A program made the position numbers and the translations under genes. Shown piece by piece: positions 11,312 through 23,735 of a DNA stretch of 64,000 nt; the first letter of the stretch is position 1; each line of letters opens with the position of its first letter. Under the pieces are notes generated by a model. The model had not been told where the DNA came from, searched no databases, and saw nothing but the letters and a program-made list of their open reading frames with translations. This DNA comes from Sesamum alatum. Its lineage: Eukaryota; Streptophyta; Magnoliopsida; Lamiales; Pedaliaceae. The stretch lies in assembly GCA_034509735.1 (NCBI GenBank), contig JACGWO010000011.1:24598979-24662978 (forward strand), given 5' to 3'.

Positions 11312-12193
11312 CGTTATCAACACGACGTTACGCTCGATCAAGGTAATATGCCAATTTTCTGTACGTATAATTTTTATTCCTTATATGTTCACTTCTATAA
11401 TATCATAGTTATTTTTATTCTTGTATATTCAATAATGAGATATGAATAATCATATTCTATACATTTTATTGTCCCCTGAAGTGGACGTATAAAATAATGG
11501 ATTTATCATAATTGATATTGCCTCCGGAAGTAGGCATATAATTCTTAATTTCATCCCCTGAAGTGGATGTGTTTTATAAAATTCCATTGCTTCCCGAAGT
11601 GAGTAATAAGTAAATTACCTTCAACAGTAGGTGAAATATTTTATACCAATTATTTACATTATCATCCCTGAAGCGATGATATAATATAACTATTGATTTT
11701 TCACCTGAAATGATTTGAGATAATGGCTTGATTTAGGAAGCCCGAAGATTCTTCATTTATTTATTTAAAAGTATTCGATTCTTTGATATAATGTGTATAT
11801 ATATATATATATATATTGTGATTCCATTCTTTTTGGTTAACTTGAGGTCATTTTTTATTAATTTACTTCACTAACATAGACGTCCTTCATATGCCTATAT
11901 ATATACATGATTTTAAATATTTTGTTAGCATTATTTTATGAAATAAAATGTAATTGTTGACAAAATAAATTTGACATGTATTCCATTTCATTGTTATTTG
12001 TAACATCATAATATTTAAATCAAACTTAATTCCATATATGCATTCGTAAATTATCCATTTTAATTCTGTGGTAACTTATTTTTCTTAATTGTTAATAACT
12101 TTTATGTCACTTTTAGTTCATATGGATATTTTATTCTACTTATGTATATGTTGAATATTTTGCTAAAGTGCATGTTAACTTATTGTAGTTAAA

Positions 12194-13064
12194 TGACCAA
12201 TCTCACGAAATTGGATTTCATTGCTCTTGACGTTTCTGAATAAACTATCTATCATGGGTCTTTGACGTTGAATTACATTTGGCGAGTAATAACTTGGGAG
12301 AAACAATAAAAGAAAATACTAATGCTTCTGAACAAGACTGTGCTAAAGCAATGATTTTGCTTCGTAATCATCTCCACGAGAGCCTAAAGTCTCAATATCT
12401 AACAGTTAAAAGCCCTTTTGAACTCTGGATAAATGATCGATTTGACCATCAAAAGACTGTAATACTACCACGTGCAAGATATAAGTGGATACAATTGATA
12501 TTGCAAGATTTCAAGGCAATCGCTGAATACAATTCTGAGATGTTTCGAATTGTATCAAAACTCAGATTATGTGGAGAAGATGTGTCAGATGAACAAATGT
12601 TAGAAAAAATATTTTCTACTTTTCATGCATCTAACCTTATACTCCAACAGCAGTACATGGAACGTGGGTTCAAAACCTACTCAGAGTTGATCTCATGCCT
12701 ACTTGTTGCAGAAGAAAATAATCAACTTTTGTTGAATAACCATCAGACACGTTCCACTGGTTCTAAACCACTCCCTGAAAATTCAGCTGCATTTCCTGAA
12801 GCAAATGCTACTTTTTCAAGAAAGGGGTGTGGTCGACACCATGGCTCACCACGCGGCCAATCTTATGGACGTGGTCGTGGTCGTGGTAATGATCGTGGTC
12901 TTGGCAATACATGGATTAATCCCAATATTCAGAAGAAAAATGGGAACAAGGCAATGAATCAACAAGAGAACACTATAAATGGAGATATTTGCCATAGATG
13001 TGGAATGTCCGGACATTGGTCCCGTACCTGTCGTACGGCACAACACCTAGTTAAATTGTACTAG
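12194..13064 (+). pseudogene. Copia-2 gag
   Basis: The original start appears to be ATG at 12194 (MTNLTKLDFIALDVS), but a one-base frameshift near 12240 moves the rest into the frame open from 12279 to 13064. That part holds the Copia gag domain, a Gly/Arg-rich stretch (RGRGRGNDRG) and a CCHC knuckle CHRCGMSGHWSRTC. Gag coats element RNA. The early shift makes this copy inactive. Confidence 0.85.
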
Positions 13065-13387
13065 GCTTCTCTGAAAGCGACGTGTAAAGAAATTGAGACT
13101 AATTTTGCTGAGGCAGGAATCTCAGACAGTACCCACATAGATGCATCTGATTTTCTTCATTCCATTGAAAATGATGACAAAGATCACCCTGAGCTCCCTC
13201 TAAAGTTTGGAGAGAATCCTAAGGATTTCAACATGATTATTGATATGCATGTGTTATTGGCATATTTTTGTTATTCAGTAATGTTTATTTAAGTATGTTT
13301 TGGTATTTCTTACATCATTATTATGCTTTTACGTTTTACGAATGAAGTTTTTCCTTTACATATTCTATATTTATTTGATTTATATAG

Positions 13388-14398
13388 AATGGATCAAGCC
13401 ATTACAAATCTCAATGACAAGGAGCATTGTATTGTTGATAGTGCCACTACGCATACGATTCTAAGAAATAAGAAATTTTTCTCAAACTTGTTAATGACAA
13501 AAACCAGTGTGAGTACTATTTCGGGTGTTAGTAATCTTATTGAAGGCTTCGGAAGAGCCACTATCTTGTTACCTGAAGGAACAAGATTGCATATAAATGA
13601 TGCCTTATATTCTAGTAAATCACAAAGGAACCTATTGAGTTTCAAGGATATTCGACAAAATGGTTTTCATATTGAAACCATGAATAAGGATGGGATCGAA
13701 TATTTATGCCTTACATCATTTAAAACTAGCTAGAAGCAAGTCTTAGAAAGAATAAGAACATATACACCTGGTTTATATGGCACAATGATAAGCTCCATTG
13801 AAACACAGAGTATCACTAACCCGAAGTTAGTCGATCAAAGTATTTTTACTTTGTGGCATGATAGACTTGGTCACCCAGGTAAAACAATGATGCATCGGAT
13901 CATTGAAAATTCACATGGACACCCACTAAAGGACCTGAAGTTCCTTAGTAAAAGTGATTTTACATGTGCGGCTTGTTCTCTTGGGAAATTAATTGCAAAG
14001 CCGTCTATGACAAAAGTGAATTTAGAATCTCCCATGTTTCTTGAACGAATTCAAGGAGACATATGTGGACCAATAACACCATAATGTGGACCATTTAAGT
14101 ACTTTATGGTGTTGATTGATGCATCAACACGTTGATCACATGTAAGCTTGCTATCAACACGGAATGTTGCATTTGCAAGACTTCTAGCTCAAATTATTAA
14201 ATTGAGAGCTCATTTTCCTGATTATCCTATTAAAAGGATCAGGTTAGATAATGCGGGAGAATTTACTTCTAAATCTTTCAATGATTATTATCAATCCATT
14301 GGGATAACTGTGGAGCATCCAGTTGCTCATGTACATACTCAAAACGGACTGGCAGAGTCGTTAATTAAGCAGTTACAACTAATAGCTAGACCATTGTT
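13388..14398 (+). pseudogene. Copia-2 pol, first part: protease, pre-integrase, start of integrase
   Basis: Protease with CIVDSATTHTIL; the DSA form is common in this Copia lineage and not by itself a defect. The HHCC finger follows (LWHDRLGHPGK, CAACSLGK; 13785-14084), then the first integrase Asp in QGDICGP. A stop at 14082 and another near 14132 interrupt integrase. The second Asp (RLDNAGEF, near 14240) and the Glu region (HVHTQNGLAES) follow. The frame is then cut at 14398 by the nested element. Confidence 0.85.
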
Positions 14399-15056
14399 TA
14401 TAATGCACGGACACTTTGAAAAATTACTCGATGCAGTGTCGGACACGGCTCGGACACGCCTCAGACATGTTTCGGACACACCTCGGACACGGCATAGGCG
14501 TGTCCAAAAATATAAAATAAAAAAGAAAAAAAAGGACACCGTGTCGGACACGCCAAGAGGCGTGTCCGACACGTTTTGGAGGAGCGTCCGACACGTTTTG
14601 GACACATTTTGAATTTTTTTTTATAATTTTAAAAAGTTTTGGATTGTCTTTTTAAAAAAAATAGTTTGGGGCTAATTAAAAAGGAAAAAAATTAATTTAC
14701 TTCTCTCAAACTAAAAATTTTAGGATCAAATTACTAAAAAATTGAGAAATGGTCATGATAATTTAACTAATTCGGATGATTAGAAATTTTCTCATTGCGT
14801 ACTTTTAATATAAACTAATTATGTATATTTTTTAAGTCATGTATTTTGGTTGAAAATTTAGATATAAGATATGCTTATATGTATTATCTTTATATTTTTC
14901 ATATTGCATAAATTTTACGAAAAAATTTAGGATATATATAAAAATATATATAATCGTGTCAGTGCCGTGTTATGTCCTAATTTTTTTAAATTTTTCGTGT
15001 CGCCGTGTCCATGTCGTGTCGTGTCCGTGTCGCCGTGTCCGTATCCATGCATCATA
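14399..15056. mobile_element. 658-bp non-autonomous TIR element inside Copia-2 integrase
   Basis: The host integrase sequence stops at 14398 and resumes at 15067. GACCATTGTT is duplicated on both sides (14389-14398 and 15057-15066; up to 12 bp if the terminal TA is counted). The ends are inverted: TATAATGCA then CGGACAC at left, and CCATGCATCATA at right. Both subterminal zones are packed with GTGTCGGACACG-type motifs (14436-14605 and 14955-15045), and the middle is AT-rich. No transposase frame is present. A 9-12 bp duplication best fits a Mutator-like MITE, but the family is not certain. Confidence 0.8.
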
Positions 15057-15066
15057 GACCATTGTT

Positions 15067-17536
15067 GATGCAGTCGAAACTGCCTTCATCGGCATGGAGT
15101 CATGCAATTTTGCATGCAACGAGTTTAATTCGACTTAGACCCACCGCTTACCACAAATTTTCCCCATTACAATTGGTCTCCGGAAGAGAACCAAATATTT
15201 CTCATTTAAAAGTATTTGGTTGCGCAGTGTATGTGTTGATACCTCCTCCTCAACGAACTAAAATGGGGCTCCTTTGGGAATTTATGTTGGGTTTGAGTCT
15301 CTATCAATTATTAAGTACCTAGAACCAATGACTGGTGATCAATTTACTGCTAGTTCCTTAGATTGTCATTTTGATGAGACAATATTCCCGGCTTTAGGGG
15401 GAGAAGATAAGGGAATTATAAAGAAAGACATTGCATTGGATGTAACATCTATGTCTTTTATGGATTTGAGGACGAATGACACTAAACTTGAAGTTCAACG
15501 GATCATACATTTGCAAAGTGTTGCGAATAGGCTACCAGATGCGTTTACAGATATCAAAAGGGTCACAAAATCACATATTCCAGCTGAAAATGTTCCAACT
15601 CGTTTAGAAGTCCCTGAAGTGACTCTTAATCAATCAAAGGCATCTAAGTCACAAATACGCCGAAAGCGTGGTAGACCACTTGGCTCTAAAGATATAAATC
15701 CTCGAAAGAGGAAAGGACATGTTGTCTCAATTAATAATGATGTTGATATGACCACTAGTAATGTCTCTAAGGATAAAATCCCTGAAGTGATTTTATCTAA
15801 GGAATTTGAACGCAATGAGCAAGATCTCGAAGATAATTACGAGATGTCTATTAATTGTGCTCACAATAGTTTCGGTTGGTATAGAAATGAAGTTGAAATC
15901 GATAATAATTTTGCTTATTCTATAGCCGTCATAATTATGGACGAAAATGATAACGATCCTCTAACTATGGAGGAATGTAGACACAAAAATGATTGAAAAA
16001 GTTGGAAGGAGGCCATACAAGTTGAGCTTGACTCACTAAATAAGCGAGAAGTATTTGGACCTATAACTCCAACACCAAAAGGTGTCAAGCCAGTTGGCTA
16101 TAAATGGGTGGTTGTACGAAAAAGAAATGAATGAAATATTTGTACGGTATAAAGCTAGACTTGTGGCCCAAGGCTTTACTCAAAAACCATGAATTGATTA
16201 TACTGAAACGTATTCACTTGTAGTGGATGCAACTACACTTAGGTTTCTAATTAGTTTAGCAGTAATTGAACAACTGCAAATGCAGCTCATGGATGTGGTT
16301 ACTGCATATCTGTATGGGTCATTGGATACAGATATAAGAATCCCAAAAGGATTGAAAATGCCTGAAGCATTAAAGTCAAAACCCCGTCATATGTACTCCA
16401 TCAAATTGAAAAGGTCCTTGTATGGACTTAAACAATCAGGACGTATGTGGTACAATCGTCTTAGTGAGTATTTAATAAATAAAGGGTATTGTAATAGTCA
16501 AATAAGTCCTTGTTTATTCATAAAGAGGACAAAGTCGGGATTTGTAATCATAGCTGTGTATGTGGATGATTTGAATATCATTGGATCTCCTGAAGAGATT
16601 CGACATGCAGGTGATTATTTAAAAAGTGAGTTTGAGATGAAAGATTTGGGTACTACAAAATATTGTCTCGGCCTGCAGTTCGAACATACTAAGGGTGGAA
16701 TTATCGTTCATCAATCAAACTATATAGAAAAGGTCCTTAAGCGGTTTTCTATGAACAACGCTCATCCGTTAAGTACACCTATGGTAGTTCGACCACTTGA
16801 TGTTAAAAAGGATCCTTTCCGTCCTTGAGCAGATAATGATGAGATTTTGGGTTCAGAAGTACCATATCTTACTGCAATTGGTGCATTGATGTATCTTGCT
16901 AATAATACCCGACCAAATATAGCTTTTTCAGTTAATTTACTAGCAAGATATAGTTCAACACCAATAAAGAGACACTGGAATGGTGTCAAACACATTCCGC
17001 GCTACTTGCGTGGAACAAGTGATATGGGGCTATATTTTGAACGACGTAACGATACCAAAGTAACCAATTTAGTTGGTTATTCAGATGCGGGATATTTATC
17101 TGATCTACATAAAGTCATATCTCAATCTGGATATTTATTCATATATGGCGGAACTGCTATTTCATGGTGTTCAACCAAACAAACTTTGGTAGTCACCTCG
17201 TCAAATCCTGCAGAGTTAATTATACTATATGAGGTTGGGCGTGAATGTGTATGGCTTAGGTCACTGATACATTATGTTCATGAATCATGTGGACTAGAAT
17301 CAATTGACAAAAGTCCCACAATAATATATGAAGATAATGCTGCTTGTATCGCCCAAATCAGGGATGGATATATTAAAGGTGACAGAACCAAACACATATC
17401 ATCAAAATTTTTCTCCACTCATGAATTTCAAGTGGAAGGCAAATTTGATGTTAAAACAGATTCCATAAAGTCAGAACATAGCATATTTATTTACGAAGTC
17501 ATTACCAACAAAAGTGTTCAAGCAGCTCGTACATAA
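15067..17536 (+). pseudogene. Copia-2 pol, second part: integrase end, reverse transcriptase, RNase H
   Basis: Continues the integrase C-terminus (KLPSSAWSHAILHA), then a basic AT-hook-like motif (RRKRGRPLGSKD, near 15655). Reverse transcriptase follows with YVDD at 16559-16570 and YGLKQSGRMWYNRL, then RNase H (AELIILYEVGRECVWLR). Stops or shifts near 15320, 15995, 16130, 16190 and 16826 break it. Reverse transcriptase and RNase H would copy element RNA into DNA; this copy cannot. Confidence 0.9.
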
Positions 17537-17701
17537 TATTGGCATGCGACGTCTGAAAGATATATGCTCGAATTGAGGGGGAGATTATACAACTGTACTC
17601 TTTTCCTTAGCCTCGATTTTTGTCACATTGGATTTTTCCAGGCAAGGTTTTTAACAAGGCAGGATGTATATAATAAGATGTGTGCATTCAAGGGGGAGCA
17701 T

Positions 17702-17719
17702 TGTAAATATATTAATACA

Positions 17720-17758
<39 letters not shown>

Positions 17759-18023
17759 GTATGAATGCACACACCGTTTGGTATTTTCCCCATAATATCT
17801 CTAACCTTTTGTAATCCCCCATTATGTTTGTAATTATATTTATTTAATATTTTGGTTTATAACAACATTTTGGTAGCCTATAAATACCACCATGTAATTC
17901 ATTTGTAAATAAGCTTTTGAAATATAAGATTAGAAGTTTTGGAGAGAATTTTCTTCTTGTCTTTCTCATACATAATTAAGAGTAAAAGGCCAATAAACTT
18001 ATAAGTTTTCTAAGTTTATAACA
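17702..18023 (+). repeat. right LTR of Copia-2
   Basis: Partner of 10983-11311 with scattered substitutions. It carries the (ATT)n tract at about 17720-17757 and an extra TCTCATACATAATTAAG-type segment absent from the left copy. It follows the purine tract ending at 17700. Confidence 0.9.
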
Positions 18024-19099
18024 TTTAAGCCTTTGTTTTATAAGTCTATTTATTCTTAATCACCAAACATCCAATATTTGTCATATACATAAGTCCATTG
18101 AGTGCCTCTTTGGCCATGCAATTGACCGGGTCAAACTTGCATTTTAAATGAAAACGTAATTTTTATGGCCGTCTTTTTCTATAATCACTTTTTGGATTAA
18201 ATTCAATCAAAATCACACCATGATAAAAGTCACAATTTGTAGCTCTAATCATAACTGCCTTTATTTTTCATCTAATTGCCCATTATGCCCCCATTAGATC
18301 TATACTATTTATTAAATCTCAATGAGCTAGAGTAACTATTTTGGAGCTAAAACACCCTTACTTTATTATTTTGTCATAAATAATTAAACCTTTTAATTAG
18401 TTAGTTATATTAAAAACTTTCTATTTACACACATTATAAAGTTAATTTACTATTCAATTTTATTTACTCTTTTTCATTCAATTAAAAAAATATAATAAAA
18501 AATTAAGTTATGCACATGCATCGGGTGTACTTTTATTGCTAGTATATTTTTAATTTCTTCCTTAACCTAAACAATTGTGGTTATCTTTAAATTTAATTAC
18601 AATCTATGTTTATGTAATCAATAATAAACTTGTGAATACAAATTCAATTTCTTTTTCATCTCACATGAGAACTGCTTCCTCTCGCATGATAATTGCTTCT
18701 GTATGTGTCCTGCATTACTGTATTTCCTTCGTGTCTTTCTTTCGTTGTGTCGCGAGCCTTTGATTGTGCCTCAGGATTATCTTCACTGCATGGTGGGTGA
18801 TGCTCGGGTCCTATCTCCGTCTCGTGTTGAGACCGGTGTTTGTATAAAGTGGTGGTTTTTTTACGATGCATGCTTTGGTTCCTAGGTTTTGCTTAGGCTA
18901 CGCTTGGACTTTGTTGTTTCTTTTGTCCTTCTATTTTCCTTTGGTGTCCCTTTACTCGCTTGGTTAGCTGCTAGGTTTTCTAACAGGTCTTGGATATTGG
19001 AGGTGGTGCTTTGCTACGCTCTTCCTCGCGGTTGGGTCGGACAATGCACGTTTGTTTTCCTAGCTTCTTTGTTGGTCACTTTCAACAGGGGTGGTTAGT
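18024..19099. other. AT-rich spacer, then probable 5' region of a LINE
   Basis: 18024-18550 is AT-rich without recognised features. 18650-19099 is more GC-balanced and leads directly into the decayed LINE ORF1, so it may be the untranslated 5' region of that element. Short open frames here carry no motif. Confidence 0.35.
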
Positions 19100-19800
19100 A
19101 TGGAGAAGGAGATTGAACGACTGGGTTCATCATTAGTGCTGCTGGAGGAATGCTCGAACACTGTGGTAATTCCTTAGGCAGACTGGGGTGCGGCCGGATT
19201 AACAGAGGGGTGGTTTATTTATGAATGGGTTATCACAAGGTATATTCAGAATCAGGCGGCGCAGCGGCAATACCTCCACACTGCCATGTGGGCTGTTAAA
19301 GGCATGGATGTGCAGTTTATTGAAAACCACCGCTTTCTTATAAAGTTTAATCATGTACTCGATTGTGATCGAGCTTTAGCGGGGGGTTAGTGGTCGTTTG
19401 AAAAGAACTTGTTTATCATGCAGTGGGTGGCCCCGAGTGAAAATCCACAATCAGTTAACCTTGGATGGTGTGAGTTTCATGTGCAAGTGCTCGACCTACC
19501 TATTATCAAAAAATGCAAGATGCCAAGTTGACTGTACAGTGTGTCTCTTTTATAGCTAGTGTTAAACTCGATTTTGGAGGAGATTTGATAAGTGCCATAT
19601 ACCGTTGGAAAGACTGAAGAGTCAGCTTCCTAAACGAACAAACCGCACATTAATCGGAGTTGAATTGGTGAAGATATATCCGTTTAAGTTGACCTTGTCA
19701 CATCTACTAAGTTTTTCGGGAATGCAGTTACTTGTTGAGAAACATCTGTATTCTGACCAATCTATTGAGAATTTGGATGAGATGTTTTAACATGATGTGG
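19100..19800 (+). pseudogene. decayed LINE ORF1 (DUF4283-like)
   Basis: From ATG at 19100 the frame reads MEKEIERLGSSLVLLEE, then ENHRFLIKF, then KNLFIMQWVAPSENP and EFHVQVLDLP. This is the pattern of the DUF4283 domain found in ORF1 of plant L1-type LINEs. In-frame stops occur after codons 25 and 95 and the frame is lost near 19530. A related open piece continues at 19605-19790. No ORF2 follows, so only a 5' fragment survives or the rest was deleted. Confidence 0.65.
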
Positions 19801-20734
19801 ATTGAGGTGTTGGCCAGCTGTGTGACATGGAATCCGAGCTTTTTGATGATTAGACTTGTTGTACGAGCCTTTTCCGTGGGCCTGCCAGATTAGTGTTCAA
19901 AATTGGGCTTATATATGAAAAAAAATCTTACTTTGGGCCTGGTGGTGTTGGCCTGCCGGGCTGTTCAGCCTGGGGGCTTGCTCCCAGCTCTTGGGCTGGC
20001 CCTGTGGATTTTGAGGGGGCATCAATATTTATTCACTTGAATAATTCTATAATTATTGTAATATAAAACTTAAATTTGTAAATGTAGATATTCATATTAA
20101 CAAATCTTGATAGGGTTAATAATTTTGAATTATTTTTTAATTTTAATTTTTAGATATTTAGATTTAGAAAAAAATTAAAAATAAGAAAGATACTTGTTTT
20201 ATACTATTACATTTACTTTACATAGTTTTTCTTGATTAGACTACTAAGAAGATATAAGGTCTAGAAAGTACTAAAAATAAATGATTAAAAAAAGAAAAAT
20301 GGAAAATTAACAATTTGTGGTTGATCATTTACAATATACTTTTTTTTTTTGTATTATATGTTTATAATTTAGATTTTATTAATTTTTTTATTGAAAGTAT
20401 TAGAGAAAATGATATAGATAATTGTTTTTGAATTATCACCTAATAATTATTTACTTATTCTCATCTTGGTTATAAGAATTTAATACAATTTTATAATTAT
20501 GTTTTAGTTTATATGTGAATGCATCATAAAAGATGAAAATTAGAGTTAAATATGGAATTTAAAGGATAAATATACCAAAGTAAGAAAAAAATATTAAAAA
20601 GTTTTGATCTCTTATAAAAACTAACGTTCCAATCTTATTCTTAGAATGTACTTACTATATGTCATAAGTTTGATATTATGATAAATATGTAGGGTTGTGG
20701 TTAATTGAATGATCTTTTGTTTGTAAACTTTTCA

Positions 20735-20810
<76 letters not shown>

Positions 20811-21348
20811 ATATTTCAATGTCATCGCAGCTTAAATAAAGAAAATTATTTAGTTTATTAATTACAATATAGTTTTATTATATATATGCAGTTTTTTTAT
20901 TTATTTTTTTGGTCTTAGTTGACTATGAATATTACTTTGATTAAGAAATTTATTACAATTATGAATAGTTGAAAGAAATTTCATATTTTAAATTTTAGCA
21001 TATGAAATTATTTGATTTGGTCTTATGTTCTGCATTTAAAGTGTTGTGTACATTATAATATAGATCTCAAAATAAATTTATACTTAGTTTAATAGTAAAT
21101 TTTTTAATAATTCTTGCTTATGATATTTTGATCTTTTCATAAATATTCTTTCAAATGGATTTTCATTTAACAAGTTTTATAATTATTATACTTCAAATTT
21201 AAAAATTGAATAACTGAAATGACAAATTTTGATATTTATAATTAAATAAAAATTAAAACTTAAAATAAACTTGGATATGATCGAAATAATACATATTGTA
21301 TTTTCTTTTATGCTTTATTTTCATAAGAGTTAATTAATAAGATGAAAT
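19801..21348. other. AT-rich intergenic stretch
   Basis: Strongly AT-rich, with homopolymer runs and one long trinucleotide repeat at 20735-20809. A short GC-richer patch at 19870-20020 is probably repeat debris. I see no gene. Confidence 0.5.
20735..20809. repeat. (ATT)n microsatellite
   Basis: About 25 uninterrupted ATT/TTA units. Similar tracts lie in the Copia-2 LTRs, but no LTR sequence surrounds this one. Confidence 0.95.
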
Positions 21349-22012
21349 ATCTAAAGGTTAAAAGTAAAAGAGAAAAGTTGGATTTTATTTTTGTTGTTTG
21401 TTCTTGTGGTGTGATCATCAAGGTAGAGTAATATTTATTAAGAATATAAAAGCCTTACAGAAGAAATATTTGATAGCAAACATTAAACTACAATTTTAAA
21501 GCATCAAGTCAAAAAATTAAATAAATACATTTATTTGACTTTGATGTATTTTTATATTGCAAACTATATGATGCACATACTTTTAAGTATTTGCATGCAT
21601 TACTTCTCTATATATTATAACAAAACAAAAATCATTTATATATTTTTATTTATCAGTCTTGCTCTTAGTAAAAGAGAAAAGTTGGATTTTATTTTCATCT
21701 AAAGGTTAAAAGTAAAAGAGAAAAGTTGGATTTTCTTTTTGTTGTTTTTCTTGTGGTGTGATCATTAAGGTAGAGTAACATTTATTAAGAATATAAGCCT
21801 TACAGAAGAAATATTTAACAACAAACATTAAACTACAATTTGGAAGCACCAAGTCAAAAAAATTAAATAAATACATTTATTTGACTTTAATGTATTTTTA
21901 TATGGTAAAGTATATGATACACATACTTTTAAGTTTTTGCATGCGTTACTTCTCTATATATTATAACAAAAAAATTATTTATATATTTTTATTTATCAGT
22001 CTTGCTCTTAGT
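21349..22012. repeat. tandem duplication, two units of about 348 and 316 bp
   Basis: Unit A 21349-21696 and unit B 21697-22012 both run from ATCTAAAGGTTAAAAG to TTATCAGTCTTGCTCTTAG. They differ by scattered substitutions and small indels, so the duplication is moderately old. Neither unit encodes a protein. The duplicated sequence is AT-rich and unrelated to the elements identified elsewhere in the window. Confidence 0.9.
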
Positions 22013-22166
22013 CATTGTACATCCAATAGACAGAAACATATACATGTGTGTGTGCGCGCGCATCTTTTTGTGTATTTGTTGTGTGTATATAATTATATTA
22101 GTTGAAATTTACTTATAATACGAATTGAGATTACTAACAAAGAATATAAAATTATAATATACACTA

Positions 22167-23050
22167 TGGTTAAATTAATACACTTTAATACACTTTGCAC
22201 CCCGAAACTATGCATGAAGTGCATTTACCCCCTAAACTATAAAATGTAACAAAATGCCCCTTCATGATATGGATTAATTTTTTTATGACGAAAATGTCCT
22301 TATTGTTTTGACCCCTAAAATATGTTTATTTCTATTTTTTCCCCTATAACACAATTTGAATTATTATAAAAATTATATTTAACACAACTACTATCCAAAA
22401 TTTATCATTTTTATAATTGCTATAGAATCTGTATAAACTCTATAAATTTACAATCCTTATGTTTTTTTTACAAAACTATTTAAAATTTTATATATTTTTT
22501 GCTTGATTGTTATATATATGTTGAACTTTTCTTAAAAATAAATCAATAATACAATTTAAAAATATTACATCGATCCATAATACACTATAAAATATGCAAA
22601 TCTATAATATAATTAATCTATAATATTCTATAATCTTTTGAGTAACTATATGATATAATTTAATTATGTGTACATATACTTGAACAAAAATTTATAAGTT
22701 ATATAACATACTTTTTTATAAAATTATATGCATTATGTATGTACACATATTTACATGTATTTTTTAACATAAATAATTTACTTTGTAAAACATATATGCA
22801 TATATTGTGTTTGTAAATTTTTTGTATTACATAATTAATAAAAAAATTATAAATTTTAAATACTATTTTTTAAATAAAATTTGAGTAAAATTTTAAATCA
22901 CTAAAAGTAGTTTTGGCGAAGTAATAAAACATACCTTTATGCCTTTCAATGTCAAATTATTTTGTCCGGAGGCTTTTTGTTACTTTTGATACTTTAGGAG
23001 CCTAAATACAACTACATGCATAGTTCATGGGTGCAAAATATATTTAACCC
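22167..23050. mobile_element. Mutator-like MITE, 884 bp, family M2
   Basis: Inverted ends: TGGTTAAATTAATACACTTTG at left and ATATTTAACCC at right, with subterminal CACCCCGAAACTATGCATG mirrored by TGCATAGTTCATGGGTGC. Flanks TATACACTA (22158-22166) and TATAAACTA (23051-23059) are a 9-bp target duplication with one mismatch, the size expected for Mutator-like elements. No coding capacity. It is related to 54669-55457. Confidence 0.8.
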
Positions 23051-23174
23051 TATAAACTAATAAATAAAGTGGAGAAAAAAAATTTTATTTTTAACTGTAG
23101 TCTTTTTTGCTTTATAAAAATTAATATTATTTATTTATAAAGTACCTGTTAAGTTTTAGTTAACATATTTGTAT

Positions 23175-23457
23175 GAAATAAGTTTATTTTTTGTTCCTAG
23201 AATTAGTTATTAAATCACTTTTGTTACTCCAGGTCCCAATCTCATCAATTCTAATCCCTAAATTTTTTAAAATGATCAAAGTTAGTCCTGATCGTTAGTT
23301 GATTGTCTAAACTAATGGAGGAACCTTTGTTGTCAACTAACGTTCGAGACTAACTTTGACCATTTCAGAAAACTTGGGAACCAAAATTGATGAGATCGGA
23401 ACATGGAGCACCAAACGTGATTTAGTATCTAACTTAGGGACCAAAAGTGAATTTCTC
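23175..23457. mobile_element. palindromic MITE, about 283 bp
   Basis: The left half (TTGTTCC, CCCAATCTCATCAATT, ATGATCAAAGTTAGTC) is mirrored by the right half (GACTAACTTTGACCAT, AATTGATGAGATCGG, GGGACCAAAAGTGAA). The whole element would fold into one hairpin. No open frame of note. Exact ends are uncertain by a few bases. Confidence 0.75.
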
Positions 23458-23577
23458 TCGATTGTTATTTTTCACCCAAAATTGTGTCTCACATCTCTTT
23501 TTCCTATGGCAAGTAAGGGATTATGAATTTTTTATCTTTATGGTAGTTTGCTACCTTTTTTTTTTTCCTCTCCAAAA

Positions 23578-23735
23578 AGGTCTCTCCATTAGTTTAGATA
23601 GTCAATTAACGGTCAAGACTAACTTTAATCAATTTTTAAAATATTTGGGAACCAAACTTAATGATGTCGGAATATGGGATACCAAAAATAATTTAGTGAT
23701 TAACTTAGGTGATCAAAAGTAAAACTATCCCAATT
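23578..23735. repeat. half copy of the preceding MITE
   Basis: Matches the centre and right arm of 23175-23457 (CTCCATTAGTTTAGATAGTC, GGTCAAGACTAACTTTAATC, GATCAAAAGT). It is diverged and lacks its own left arm. It sits about 220 bp downstream of the desaturase stop codon. Confidence 0.65.

Larger units (their letters stand above)
10983..18023 (+). mobile_element. Copia-2: older degenerate Copia retrotransposon carrying a nested insertion
   Basis: Short LTRs (10983-11311 and 17702-18023) flank gag, protease, integrase, reverse transcriptase and RNase H in Copia order on the plus strand. The LTRs differ by many substitutions and a roughly 22-bp indel, and the coding region has several stops, so the copy is old and dead. 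A GTTATCAACACG sequence follows the left LTR as primer-binding site, and a purine run AGGGGGAGCA precedes the right LTR. No clean 5-bp target duplication is visible: TTTAA follows the right LTR, while TTTAA lies 3 bp off the left LTR. Confidence 0.92.

Noticed and set aside
13430..13460. Copia-2 protease active site reads DSA instead of DTG
   Set aside because: DSA followed by TTH is common in intact relatives of this Copia lineage, so it is not evidence of inactivation.
10978..18028. Target-site duplication for Copia-2
   Set aside because: The bases directly outside the two LTRs (AATAT and TTTAA) do not match. A nearby TTTAA at left is offset by three bases and could be chance in AT-rich DNA.
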